Shown here: positions 26,991-34,566 of the stretch, in pieces
How the letters are laid out: each line of letters begins with the position of its first letter
Numbering within the stretch: the stretch's first letter is position 1
Assembly (NCBI RefSeq): GCF_037893185.1
Contig: NZ_CP140772.1
Span: forward strand, 5,704,001-5,768,000
Source of the DNA: Chitinophaga sp. 180180018-3
GTDB taxonomy: Bacteria > Bacteroidota > Bacteroidia > Chitinophagales > Chitinophagaceae
Reading direction: 5' to 3'
DNA length: 64,000 nt
Notes under the pieces: generated by a model
The model's database searches: none
What the model was told of the DNA's origin: nothing
What the model saw: only the letters and a program-made list of their open reading frames with translations
Program-made: the position numbers and the translations under genes

Positions 26991-27259
26991 GATTGCATCA
27001 TTTAAAATTTCACAATGATCAGTAGTTACAGTGCCGGATAAAATGATACTACAGATCTAACAAGGTTTAACACCAGAAGTTCTTACGGCCGTGTTAAATA
27101 AGGTTAACTGGCAGTCTCTTCTGCTGTGCCCTGCGTTCCGTGCGGGCAATTTTCCGCTCTTTTTCCGGCTTTAACATAACTTTCGCACAAGGGAAATGTT
27201 TGGCAAATACCACTGCCTGCTTTATCTTTCCGTCGATTTTCAATCACCAATTTTAACAT

Positions 27260-28003
27260 ATGAAAAAGATCGCTGCGCTGTTTGCGCTCGTAGCTGTTAA
27301 CACCGTTTGTTTTGCCCAGGAAGAAACCGAATGGAAAGACGCCAGCAAGGAAAGCCAGGCATATCATGAGTACCGTCTTAAACTGAGCCGTCCACCGGAT
27401 GGATTGGCCAAAGTAACGGCATTGCTGGAGAAAACCCCTGTAGCCGACGACGGCCAGAATGTACTGCCACAGAAGGAGTACATGGCGCTGAGCCTGCGTG
27501 AGAAATTCACCTATCACATGATCCACGCGGAATCTTACAGTCAGAACTGCGATGCACGGCCGCCTATACAGGACGAGCAGAAAAAAATATTCGCGGAACT
27601 GCCGGATGCCTTTGGAGAGGCCAACTGGAGCCAGCGCCAGCGGAATTTTCTCAGCTCCAACCGCGACTCTGTTATTGCGTTGCTAAGCGCTTCCATTGCC
27701 AGAAGCAGCCGGGTAGGCGTGAATTACAAACTGGCCATCAGTGAAACCAACGGCCGGGAACTGATCCCTTTGCTGATCAGCACTTACAAAAAAGAACGCA
27801 AAGACCACGACATACTTACCCTCCTGATGTTGCTCATGGTAAAAGGAGAATACGCACCTTTTATGTCGTCGCCATCCTATAAGAAGTTATACACCAGCGA
27901 ACAAAGCAGCTACGATGCTTACCTGAATTACAACCAGGCAAACGAAGATCTTATCATTCAACGGGCCACTGCCTATTACGATGGACTTCCAAAGAAAGGC
28001 TAG
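27260..28003 (+). CDS. Secreted hypothetical protein overlapping the FGE-like gene
   Basis: A 247-residue exported protein with signal MKKIAALFALVAVNTVCFAQ. The mature part is mostly helical (KVTALLEKTPVADDGQNVLPQKEYMALSLREKFTYHMIHAES; RQRNFLSSNRDSVIALLSASIARSSRVGVNYKLAISETNGRELIPLLISTYKKERKDHDILTLLMLLMV). No catalytic motif is recognised. Its 3' end overlaps the start of the FGE-like gene by 23 bp, so the two are translationally coupled and probably act together in the periplasm, for example as partner or adaptor. Function unknown. Confidence 0.8.
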   Translation: MKKIAALFALVAVNTVCFAQEETEWKDASKESQAYHEYRLKLSRPPDGLAKVTALLEKTPVADDGQNVLPQKEYMALSLREKFTYHMIHAESYSQNCDARPPIQDEQKKIFAELPDAFGEANWSQRQRNFLSSNRDSVIALLSASIARSSRVGVNYKLAISETNGRELIPLLISTYKKERKDHDILTLLMLLMVKGEYAPFMSSPSYKKLYTSEQSSYDAYLNYNQANEDLIIQRATAYYDGLPKKG

Positions 28004-28805
28004 CAGCCTGCTATTGCTGATATTGTGTATACACACCTGCCTGGCGCAATCGCCCTGCGGATATGTACTGGTGCCGAAAGGAACATACCATATCGGTAAA
28101 AAGGGGCATTTGCTGAATCCTGCCAGGCAGGTGCAGGTCGATAGCTTCTACATCGCTGCCTGCGAAACCACTAACCGGCAATTTGCCGCATTTGTTGCCG
28201 CTACCGGGTATGTCACTGATGCTGAAAAAAAGCATGATGCGCTGGTGTTTGTACCCGGACTGGCAGAATTTGAATGGAACAACGACAGCACCGCGTACTG
28301 GCGTTATCCCAACGGCGTAAGCCAGGGTGGCATCGACAATAAAATGAATCACCCGGTCACCTGCATCAGTTACAACGATGCAGTAGCCTACTGTAACTGG
28401 GCCGATGTACGGCTGCCTACTCTGGAAGAATGGGAAATAGCCTCCCGGGCTGGTGCGGTTACTGATTATTTTTTTGGAGACAGGAAAGCCAACATTAGCC
28501 CCTATGCTAATATCTGGCATGGGCCCGATCACCTGAAAGCCGATAGCACCGATGGATATATGTATACATCGCCTGTAGCCAGTTTCAAGCCCAACCCCTG
28601 GGGCTTGTATGACGTATATGGTAATGTGTTTGAATTTTGTTCCGGGAAGATAAAGCCCGATGAGAGTACTACGCTGGCGCATGCCCGGGGCGGATCCTGG
28701 TGGTGCAGTAAGCGCTCCTGCTCTTTTTTCAACTCCGTGGATATTGGCCGGGTTAATAAACGCGCATCGTTTAGCAATCAGGGGTTCCGGGTAGTGGAGA
28801 ATTAG
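27981..28805 (+). CDS. Formylglycine-generating enzyme (FGE/SUMF1) family protein, exported
   Basis: A 274-residue protein of the FGE-sulfatase fold. An N-terminal signal (LLLLILCIHTCLAQ) predicts export. Family landmarks in order: VLVPKGTYHIGKKG, VDSFYIAACETTNRQFAAFVAATGYVTDAEK, HPVTCISYNDAVAYCNWADVRLPTLEEWEIASRAG, NPWGLYDVYGNVFEFC, and the C-terminal RGGSWWCSKRSC. In true FGEs a C-x4-C pair in this same position is catalytic; here C242 and C247 keep that spacing, unlike most SUMF1-like paralogues. It could therefore oxidise the C-T-P-S-R cysteine of the two sulfatases in this window. Periplasmic location is unusual, since bacterial maturation is generally thought to be cytoplasmic. It overlaps the upstream gene by 23 bp. 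Confidence 0.85.
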   Translation: MDFQRKASSLLLLILCIHTCLAQSPCGYVLVPKGTYHIGKKGHLLNPARQVQVDSFYIAACETTNRQFAAFVAATGYVTDAEKKHDALVFVPGLAEFEWNNDSTAYWRYPNGVSQGGIDNKMNHPVTCISYNDAVAYCNWADVRLPTLEEWEIASRAGAVTDYFFGDRKANISPYANIWHGPDHLKADSTDGYMYTSPVASFKPNPWGLYDVYGNVFEFCSGKIKPDESTTLAHARGGSWWCSKRSCSFFNSVDIGRVNKRASFSNQGFRVVEN

Positions 28806-28830
28806 CGGCCGCCGCCACCCATTGTAAGGA

Positions 28831-29016
28831 TCACCACTTACCTGTATTGGAAAGCAGATGCGCTTCTTCCTGTATGTTACCAGGAGGAAAAACCAACCCG
28901 GCACTGGAAAACACCCGGCGTGCCATCGCTTCCATTCGGGCATTCCTTTCCTCTGCCTGCCACTTGTTACTATCCTGCAGGATCAGATAAAATCCTGAAC
29001 AACCCTGTAACCTATG
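28831..29016 (-). pseudogene. Possible decayed coding remnant in the FGE-GH2 gap
   Basis: On the minus strand an open frame of about 60 codons (LILQDSNKWQAEERNARMEA, then MARRVFSSAGLVFPPGNIQE) reads like protein but has no ATG before its upstream stop except internal Met codons. It may be a remnant of a lost gene or chance; there is no family match that I recognise. Confidence 0.2.
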
Positions 29017-29065
29017 CGTTTAAAAAATTAACACAGGAGCAATAATCAGAAAAATTCAGAATGGC

Positions 29066-32035
29066 ATGAACATGAAAAATTCACGAAAGAAATTAATCGG
29101 CTATTTGTTGCAGTATCTTTTTCTGCTGATGTTTATATCCGCCGGAAGTAGTGCACAGTCTCGTATTCCGTTAAGACAAACGCTGGACCTGAACAGCAAT
29201 TGGGCATTTTGCCAGCAGGATGTCCCGGATGCTGCCGCCACAGATTTCGACGACTCCTCCTGGGAAGGTGTCAGCATTCCTCATGTAATGGGGATTACGC
29301 CTAAACATAACGGGGGAGGCAAAGTATATCAGGGAACAGGCTGGTATCGCCGCCATTTCACTGCGCCTGTACGTTGGGATGGCCACCGGCTTTACCTTTC
29401 GTTTGAAGGCGTTCAGATGGATTGCGAAATATATCTGAACGGAGAAAAACTGGGCGAGCACCACGGAGGATATATGGGATTTGGTCTGGACATCTCCGGC
29501 AAAGTACGCTTCGGCAAATCAAATATACTGGCAGTGAAAGTTTCCAACCTCGACAATCCACATACACCGCCGGGCAAGAAAATGCTGACACTGGATTTTA
29601 ACTACTATGGGGGCATCTATAGAAATGTATCCCTCTCTATTACTCATCCGTTGCACATCTCTGATGAATTGGAAGCTAACAAAATTGCAGGAGGCGGTAT
29701 ATTTATTTTGAGTAAAAATGTATCCCGCGAAAAAGCAGCACTGCTGGTAAATACACAGGTAGTTAACGCCGGCTCACAGGCAACTAAAACCATGCTGCTT
29801 ACAAAGTTGATCGACAAAAGCGGCCGGGTAGTAGCTTCCGCACAACAAACCATCATCATAAACGGAAAAGCAAACACCACTTTCAGGCAACAACTTAATA
29901 TTATAAAACCATTTCTCTGGCATCCGGACCATCCTTATTTGTATCAGTTGGAATCAGTTGTATATGACGGTAAAATGCCGATCGATAAACGCATTACTCC
30001 AACCGGTATCCGTACTATTTCATTTACATCGCCGGATGGAAAAGCGGACGGCTTTTATATTAACGGAGAAAAGTTATACCTGAGAGGAGCAAACCGGCAC
30101 CAGGTATACCCCTACGTAGGAGATGCGGCGCCAGCTTCCATGCAATACAGGGATGCCTTGCAGCTCAAAAAAGGCGGGTTCAATGCAGTGCGCGCAGCGC
30201 ATTATCCATCGTCGCCGGATTTCCTGCGTGCATGCGACGAACTGGGACTGCTTGTTATCGAATGCCAGCCTGGCTGGCAATATTATAGCAATGACAGTAC
30301 TTTCAAGACACGAACATTCCGTGATATCAGGCAAATGATTCGTCGCGACCGGAATCATCCTTCCGTATTCCTTTGGGAAACATCGCTGAACGAATCGCCT
30401 ACACCTGCCAGCTGGATGCAGGAAGCCGTACGGATAGCGCATGAAGAAATGCCAGGCGATCAGATGTTTACTGCTGATGACTATAACCAACGCAGCCGTG
30501 ATCATTATGACGTTTTCTATAAACTCGTCAATCCGGATATGACAGATCCCGCTCCCGGCAAGCCTTCGCTCACCCGCGAATGGGGTGATACCTGGGTGGC
30601 CGATGCGGCAAAAGAAAATGGGCTCCGCGCCTCCAGGAAATATACTGCCCGTGGCCTGATCAATCAATGCATACTCCGTCAGCAGGCACTGAACGGCGAA
30701 ACCAGCGAAGAACACGGCGGATACTGGGATCATGCCCGGCTGGATGCAAACCCTCGCATCGGCGGATACTTCGTATGGAGCTACAACGACTATACCCGCG
30801 GCAGCGATCCGGTAACTGCTTTCAGCGGCGTAGTAGATATGGACCGGTACGAAAAGTTCAGTTATTATCAGCTGCAATCCATGCAATCGGCGCGGAACAA
30901 AGCTTACGGCCCCATGATATTCATCGCCAGCTACAATAACCTGCCGGATATGGATTCTACCATCGTTGTTTTTTCCAACTGCGACACCGTGATGTTATAT
31001 CGCAATAACAAACCTGTTGGTATGAAAACGCGCTCCGCTAATGCGGTTACCGCACCATTTGTTGCGGCCAAAGGAGGAAGTCCCCTATATGCGTTCCCGT
31101 TAGGCAGCTACGAGCCGGGCATACTACGTGCGGAAGGATGGCTGGATGGAAAGCTGGTTTGCAAACACACCATCAGTACTCCGAAAACAGCGAGGCAATT
31201 AGAAATTTCAATACCCGAACCCACACTACAGCCTGTGGCCGACGGATCAGACATGATCCCCGTATATATCAAAGTATGTGATGAAAATAACACTATTGTC
31301 ACCAATACCGAAGCAGGACAATCCTATGAAATCAAACTCCATGTTACGGGGGCCGGTTATCTTGCAGGCGGTAATATTCCTTCAGCAGAAATTGCTGTAC
31401 AACATACCGAAGGGGGCATTGGATATGCCCTGATAAAAACCGCTGATATGCCGGGCGATATCAGGATCTCAGCCGAATGTAAAGGTTTGAAAGGCGCCGT
31501 AAAAATCATAAAAACCCGGGCCCGCACTACGCAAATAGTACCAGATGCCCCCCATTCGAAATGGGTGCGTGACTATGAACGTACTTATTCCAAATCTACG
31601 GCGAAAACCAGCCAGGACAGTATGCAGCAAGAAATCCTGTTGAAAGATGCAACGATCGTTATTAATGATCTGGTTAATCCGCCGGGCGCCGCCAGTTTAA
31701 CAGACGGTAATAATTTCAGCGGCTGGACTGCGCCCAGTGACGCATTTCCACTGGCGATCACACTTCACCTCGGCAAAACTTATTCGTTAACAGGAAACCA
31801 GGTTTTCTGGGGAAAAGACAGCGACTGGTACACTTACAGGGTAGAAACTTCGGCGGATGGAGTAACGTGGACGGTTGTAAGCGCTGATAAATTGTCAAGC
31901 GGACAAGATTACAAGCCAGTACCATTTAATCGTCAGCATGTACAACATGTGCGCTATGTTATTACTGGTATTAAACCCGAAAGTAGTCGTGTAGCAGTAA
32001 AGGAAATATTACTATTTGGTACGCCGGAACATTGA
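29066..32035 (+). CDS. Glycoside hydrolase family 2 (beta-galactosidase-like) with C-terminal discoidin-like domain
   Basis: A 989-residue exported GH2 enzyme. The signal ends near SSAQ (residues 28-31). The sugar-binding domain (RQTLDLNSNWAFCQQDVPDA...WYRRHF) is followed by an Ig-like domain and the TIM barrel (GFYINGEKLYLRGANRHQ, RAAHYPSSPDFLRACDELGLLVIEC). The acid/base is E443 in WETSLNES; E505 in LTREWGD is the likely nucleophile. A barrel end (GGYFVWSYNDYTRG) leads to DUF4982-type Ig regions, then residues about 860-985 form an F5/8-type C (discoidin) carbohydrate-binding domain (LTDGNNFSGWTAPSDAFPLAITLHLG). Substrate is probably a beta-linked glycan such as galactoside or glucuronide. 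An alternative ATG lies two codons downstream. It is followed by IS-derived sequence. Confidence 0.92.
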   Translation: MNMKNSRKKLIGYLLQYLFLLMFISAGSSAQSRIPLRQTLDLNSNWAFCQQDVPDAAATDFDDSSWEGVSIPHVMGITPKHNGGGKVYQGTGWYRRHFTAPVRWDGHRLYLSFEGVQMDCEIYLNGEKLGEHHGGYMGFGLDISGKVRFGKSNILAVKVSNLDNPHTPPGKKMLTLDFNYYGGIYRNVSLSITHPLHISDELEANKIAGGGIFILSKNVSREKAALLVNTQVVNAGSQATKTMLLTKLIDKSGRVVASAQQTIIINGKANTTFRQQLNIIKPFLWHPDHPYLYQLESVVYDGKMPIDKRITPTGIRTISFTSPDGKADGFYINGEKLYLRGANRHQVYPYVGDAAPASMQYRDALQLKKGGFNAVRAAHYPSSPDFLRACDELGLLVIECQPGWQYYSNDSTFKTRTFRDIRQMIRRDRNHPSVFLWETSLNESPTPASWMQEAVRIAHEEMPGDQMFTADDYNQRSRDHYDVFYKLVNPDMTDPAPGKPSLTREWGDTWVADAAKENGLRASRKYTARGLINQCILRQQALNGETSEEHGGYWDHARLDANPRIGGYFVWSYNDYTRGSDPVTAFSGVVDMDRYEKFSYYQLQSMQSARNKAYGPMIFIASYNNLPDMDSTIVVFSNCDTVMLYRNNKPVGMKTRSANAVTAPFVAAKGGSPLYAFPLGSYEPGILRAEGWLDGKLVCKHTISTPKTARQLEISIPEPTLQPVADGSDMIPVYIKVCDENNTIVTNTEAGQSYEIKLHVTGAGYLAGGNIPSAEIAVQHTEGGIGYALIKTADMPGDIRISAECKGLKGAVKIIKTRARTTQIVPDAPHSKWVRDYERTYSKSTAKTSQDSMQQEILLKDATIVINDLVNPPGAASLTDGNNFSGWTAPSDAFPLAITLHLGKTYSLTGNQVFWGKDSDWYTYRVETSADGVTWTVVSADKLSSGQDYKPVPFNRQHVQHVRYVITGIKPESSRVAVKEILLFGTPEH

Positions 32036-32059
32036 TAGAAACGCCGTGGCTGATCTGAC

Positions 32060-32190
32060 ATTGGTGTCCGGGGAAAATAAGAAGTCAATGAATTAAAACG
32101 GGGACAATCGTCCCCGTTTTTCGGTATTTTCAAGTTACCACACTTTAAAAAAGTACCATGAGTAAAGGTATATATTTACCGGACACCAGT
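32060..32190. mobile_element. 131-bp MITE-like internal-deletion derivative of the adjacent IS4-family element
   Basis: This stretch starts with ATTGGTGTCCGGGG and ends with ACCGGACACCAGT, the two ends of the neighbouring IS in inverted order. Its first 98 bp are nearly identical, as an inverted copy, to the 98 bp outside the transposase ATG. The copy then continues through the ATG and seven codons before joining the other IS end at TTTACCGGACA, which the transposase 5' end also contains. The interior of the IS is missing. A 12-codon vestigial frame (ATG at 32158) remains. No target duplication is seen around it. Confidence 0.8.
32095..32120. terminator. Hairpin inside the MITE (IS-end transcription blocker copy)
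   Basis: A perfect 11-bp stem AAAACGGGGAC / GTCCCCGTTTT with an AATC loop and a following T. The same structure occurs in the IS at 33549-33574. Such end hairpins stop outside transcription from reading into a transposase gene. Confidence 0.7.
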
Positions 32191-32217
32191 AATTAGAAAT
32201 TACTGGTGTCCGGTAAA
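32175..32217. repeat. Perfect 20-bp-arm hairpin at the MITE/IS junction
   Basis: Arms TTTACCGGACACCAGTAATT and its complement flank the loop AGA. It arises because the MITE end and the IS end face each other across the symmetric target sequence AATTAGAAATT. It can form a strong cruciform or a transcript hairpin. Confidence 0.85.
32191..32201. repeat. Left target-site duplication of the IS (AATTAGAAATT)
   Basis: This is 11 bp directly before the IS end. It matches GATTAGAAATT at 33610-33620 at 10 of 11 positions, in direct orientation, consistent with IS4-family duplications of about 9-13 bp. Confidence 0.75.
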
Positions 32218-32247
32218 ACTTAGGCTTGATCAAAAAGCCTAGGTTTT
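32215..32247 (-). terminator. Transposase terminator
   Basis: A 13-bp stem AAAACTTAGGCTT / AAGCCTAGGTTTT with one G-T pair on the RNA lies after the transposase stop and is followed on the minus strand by TTTTACC. Confidence 0.7.
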
Positions 32248-32293
32248 ACGGGCATAAAAGGTTCAAAAAAGGGATATTTAAAGTTCCAGGCCC

Positions 32294-33511
32294 CTATGTG
32301 GCAAATAGCAAAAGCGGAGAATCTTTAGCTTTATACTGATTGAACCTGTCTAAAAGGCTTTTTTCGGCCGCCGTGATAAAGGCTTTAAGGTTCATATAAG
32401 TCATCATATGTAGCCTGACCATACTAACCAGATTAGAAAAGGACCATTTGCATTTGTAGTTAGAGCTGATTACTTTAAGAATAAGATCAGCAATCATTAC
32501 ACACCAGATTTGTATTTTAATAGCATTGGGGCTATCTCCCAGAAAGTATCTAAGGGGATAATTTTGCTTTAGCCGCTTAAATAATAATTCAATCTGCCAC
32601 CTTTTATGATAACAATCAGCTATAGTAGCAGGTTTGAGATGAAAATCATTAGTTATAAATTCAAAGATATGGCCGCTTTTTTTGTCCTTATAAGTAATAA
32701 GTCGGGCCTTTACCTTAGCATTTTTTTTATTATGATTATGTCCTAACTCAATTTCCCGGTCAGCTAAAACCCCCTTGTTTACCTGCGACTCACTGATGGG
32801 ACGATCTTCGATAATTGTATGAATGGAACTATCGATGTTACGGGTTATCCATGTAATGGCTCCTTCATCCAAAGTGTTATAAGCACTATAGTCTCTGTAT
32901 CCTTTATCAAATACCAGGATTGACCCGGCAGGTAACACCACTTTTTTAAGAAAGGAAACATCAGCTTTGGCAGCAGCGCTGAATCTAACCATACAGGGTA
33001 CATCCTGATCGCTTCTCATTAAAGTGTGTACTTTAATACCGCCTTTGCGTCTTCCATCCATATCAGATTTACCTGCCCCTTTTAATATCTGCTGAAACAG
33101 GCTGATAGTGGTAGAATCAAACAGATAAAGTTTTGATGCCAGTTTTGCCGGCCGGCTGTCCGGTAAAAATTGTCCATACCGCTTTAATAGTTCCAGGTAG
33201 ATGGCTTCAAAAACTTTTGTACCTCTACGTATACTGGCATCAGAAATAGTACTCCTTCTGGGCGGATGGGTGATGCCCAGATGGGCTAGTCGGTGCTCCC
33301 AGGCCAGCATGCCTGTAGTAACCTCCCGCAAGGAGCTACACTGATTAATTATACTGTAAAGTAGCGTCACCAGATGATCATAGGTCTTGAATCGCTTACA
33401 GCAACGATCTGCCTGATAGTGAATGGCTAATTTGTTCACCAGCGGTCTGGGAATAAAAGAAAGTAACTGACTAAATATCGGCTGTCCGGTAAAATATATA
33501 CCTTTACTCAT
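32294..33511 (-). CDS. IS4 family transposase
   Basis: A 405-residue DDE transposase with an N-terminal DUF4372-like region (SFIPRPLVNKLAIHYQADRCCKRFKTYDHL). Catalytic residues fall in LYLFDSTTISL (D132), LVFDKGYRDY (D202) and YHKRWQIELLFKRLK (E308). The last shows the IS4 signature Y301-R304-E308-K315 with correct spacing. It catalyses cut-and-paste movement of the element. The frame is complete. The start ATG lies 98 bp inside the right IS end. Codons 5-9 contain TTTTACCGGACA, close to the IS terminal sequence, which explains the neighbouring deletion derivative. Confidence 0.95.
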   Translation of the reverse strand: MSKGIYFTGQPIFSQLLSFIPRPLVNKLAIHYQADRCCKRFKTYDHLVTLLYSIINQCSSLREVTTGMLAWEHRLAHLGITHPPRRSTISDASIRRGTKVFEAIYLELLKRYGQFLPDSRPAKLASKLYLFDSTTISLFQQILKGAGKSDMDGRRKGGIKVHTLMRSDQDVPCMVRFSAAAKADVSFLKKVVLPAGSILVFDKGYRDYSAYNTLDEGAITWITRNIDSSIHTIIEDRPISESQVNKGVLADREIELGHNHNKKNAKVKARLITYKDKKSGHIFEFITNDFHLKPATIADCYHKRWQIELLFKRLKQNYPLRYFLGDSPNAIKIQIWCVMIADLILKVISSNYKCKWSFSNLVSMVRLHMMTYMNLKAFITAAEKSLLDRFNQYKAKDSPLLLFAT

Positions 33512-33548
33512 GGTACTTTTTTTAAGTGTGGTAACTTGAAAATACCAA

Positions 33549-33574
33549 AAAACGGGGACGATTGTCCCCGTTTT
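33549..33574. terminator. Protective hairpin at the IS right end
   Basis: A perfect 11-bp stem AAAACGGGGAC / GTCCCCGTTTT, loop GATT, lies between the IS end and the transposase start. It would terminate incoming transcription from the upstream nine-gene operon, limiting transposase expression. Confidence 0.75.
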
Positions 33575-33609
33575 TATTCATTGACTTCTTTTTTTCCCCG
33601 GACACCAAT

Positions 33610-33620
33610 GATTAGAAATT
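33610..33620. repeat. Right target-site duplication of the IS (GATTAGAAATT)
   Basis: Direct repeat of 32191-32201 with one mismatch at the first base. It continues into CCTAATTC, so the original site was one of the recurrent AATTAGGAATT-type elements. Confidence 0.75.
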
Positions 33621-33628
33621 CCTAATTC

Positions 33629-34561
33629 TTAAAACGTTTCCATGTATTCCCGATACCTGTTATAAAGATGCCCCGCCTGCAAATATGCCGATTGTGGGCT
33701 CATAAAATGGGAGAACTCAAACGTAATTGCTTTATCATATCCCGCTTTGCGGGCCGCTTCCAACTTAAGCCGCAGCTTTTCGAATTTGATAGGCAGGAAT
33801 TTAATGGGCATATCCCGGTCAAAGCTTTCCGCATTTGTCCAGCATTGCAATCCATACTTATCAGCCATCGTCTTGTTCACACGGAAGAAATCTTCCAGCT
33901 CACTGTAATCGATATGTCCGTCCTGGAATGCCACTGCATCTACGGCTCCGCGGATGCCATCGAATATTTCGCTCCACTCCTTTTCATGTTCCTTCAGTGA
34001 TACGGCATCTTCTTTGGTAAGTGCGGATGATGCTGCCATCACGGCTTTCTTTCCGTCTATCCACGGCGATATTAATGTGGGCAGGCCATTGCTCACCTGT
34101 TTACATTGCAGGCCCAACGTACGGAAAGCCGCAGCTGCTCCTTTCGTTTTACGACTGATCTCCATGCTCAGGTACCATCCTTTAAAACTGCGGTGGTGGC
34201 CATATTTCTGCCAAACTTCATCGATCACAAAACGATTACTGTCTATCTCGTGCTGCATATCGCCTGTATCCCAGTACATGCCGCTGTCGTATAATCCGAA
34301 ATAGAAGTTCATGCCGAATTCATCGGCCAGCTCCAGGAACAACTGCACCAGGTCTACCGGTGGTTTGTAACAGCCATAAGTTTTCATCAGGTAAGCCGAT
34401 GGCCAGGTGATAAACCTGCGATAACCGCCACGGATCAGTATTACGGTATCGATACCAATAGCCTTCATGTGCTCAAAATCTTTCCGCCACTCGGCGCGGC
34501 CCCAGTTCTGATGAGGAATGTCGTGGCTGATCTCATCCAGGAAAGTTCCGGTAATTTTCAT
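33629..34561 (-). CDS. DUF4434 domain protein (glycoside-hydrolase-like TIM barrel)
   Basis: A 310-residue cytoplasmic protein (no signal). The N-terminus MKITGTFLDEISHDIPHQNW and the following WRKDFEHMKAIGIDTVILIRGG are the DUF4434 signature, a TIM barrel related to glycoside hydrolases. Further barrel strands are FGMNFYFGLYDSGMYWDTGD, FKGWYLSMEISR, DAVAFQDGHIDYSELEDFF and AITFEFSHFMSP; E and D residues at strand ends are plausible catalytic groups. It starts 5 bp after the symporter stop and is the last gene of the operon, so it probably acts on the sugar brought in by the symporter. No activity is established for this family. Confidence 0.88.
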   Translation of the reverse strand: MKITGTFLDEISHDIPHQNWGRAEWRKDFEHMKAIGIDTVILIRGGYRRFITWPSAYLMKTYGCYKPPVDLVQLFLELADEFGMNFYFGLYDSGMYWDTGDMQHEIDSNRFVIDEVWQKYGHHRSFKGWYLSMEISRKTKGAAAAFRTLGLQCKQVSNGLPTLISPWIDGKKAVMAASSALTKEDAVSLKEHEKEWSEIFDGIRGAVDAVAFQDGHIDYSELEDFFRVNKTMADKYGLQCWTNAESFDRDMPIKFLPIKFEKLRLKLEAARKAGYDKAITFEFSHFMSPQSAYLQAGHLYNRYREYMETF

Positions 34562-34566
34562 TTATA

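Larger units (their letters stand above)
32202..33609 (-). mobile_element. IS4-family insertion sequence (1408 bp)
   Basis: Bounded by ACTGGTGTCCGG on the left and the inverted ATTGGTGTCCGG on the right (11 of 12 match), flanked by the 10/11 target duplication. It contains one transposase gene on the minus strand, a 3' terminator at 32215-32247 and a protective hairpin at 33549-33574 upstream of the transposase. The gene is intact, so the copy may still be active. It inserted about 20 bp beyond the last gene of the nine-gene operon, inside an AATTAGAAATTCCTAATT palindromic stretch. Confidence 0.88.

Noticed and set aside
27104..27526. 140-codon minus-strand frame over the start of the 27260 gene
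   Set aside because: It overlaps the signal peptide and body of a better supported secreted protein gene.
28011..28943. 310-codon minus-strand frame opposite the FGE-like gene
   Set aside because: The sense strand has convincing FGE motifs and a signal peptide; the antisense frame has no domain pattern.
30074..30886. 270-codon minus-strand frame inside the GH2 gene
   Set aside because: Shadow of the GH2 barrel coding region; no start context or motif.
32060..33609. A single composite IS with 130-bp terminal inverted repeats
   Set aside because: No target duplication fits the outer ends, while 32202-33609 has a 10/11 duplication; the left segment is better explained as a separate deletion derivative.
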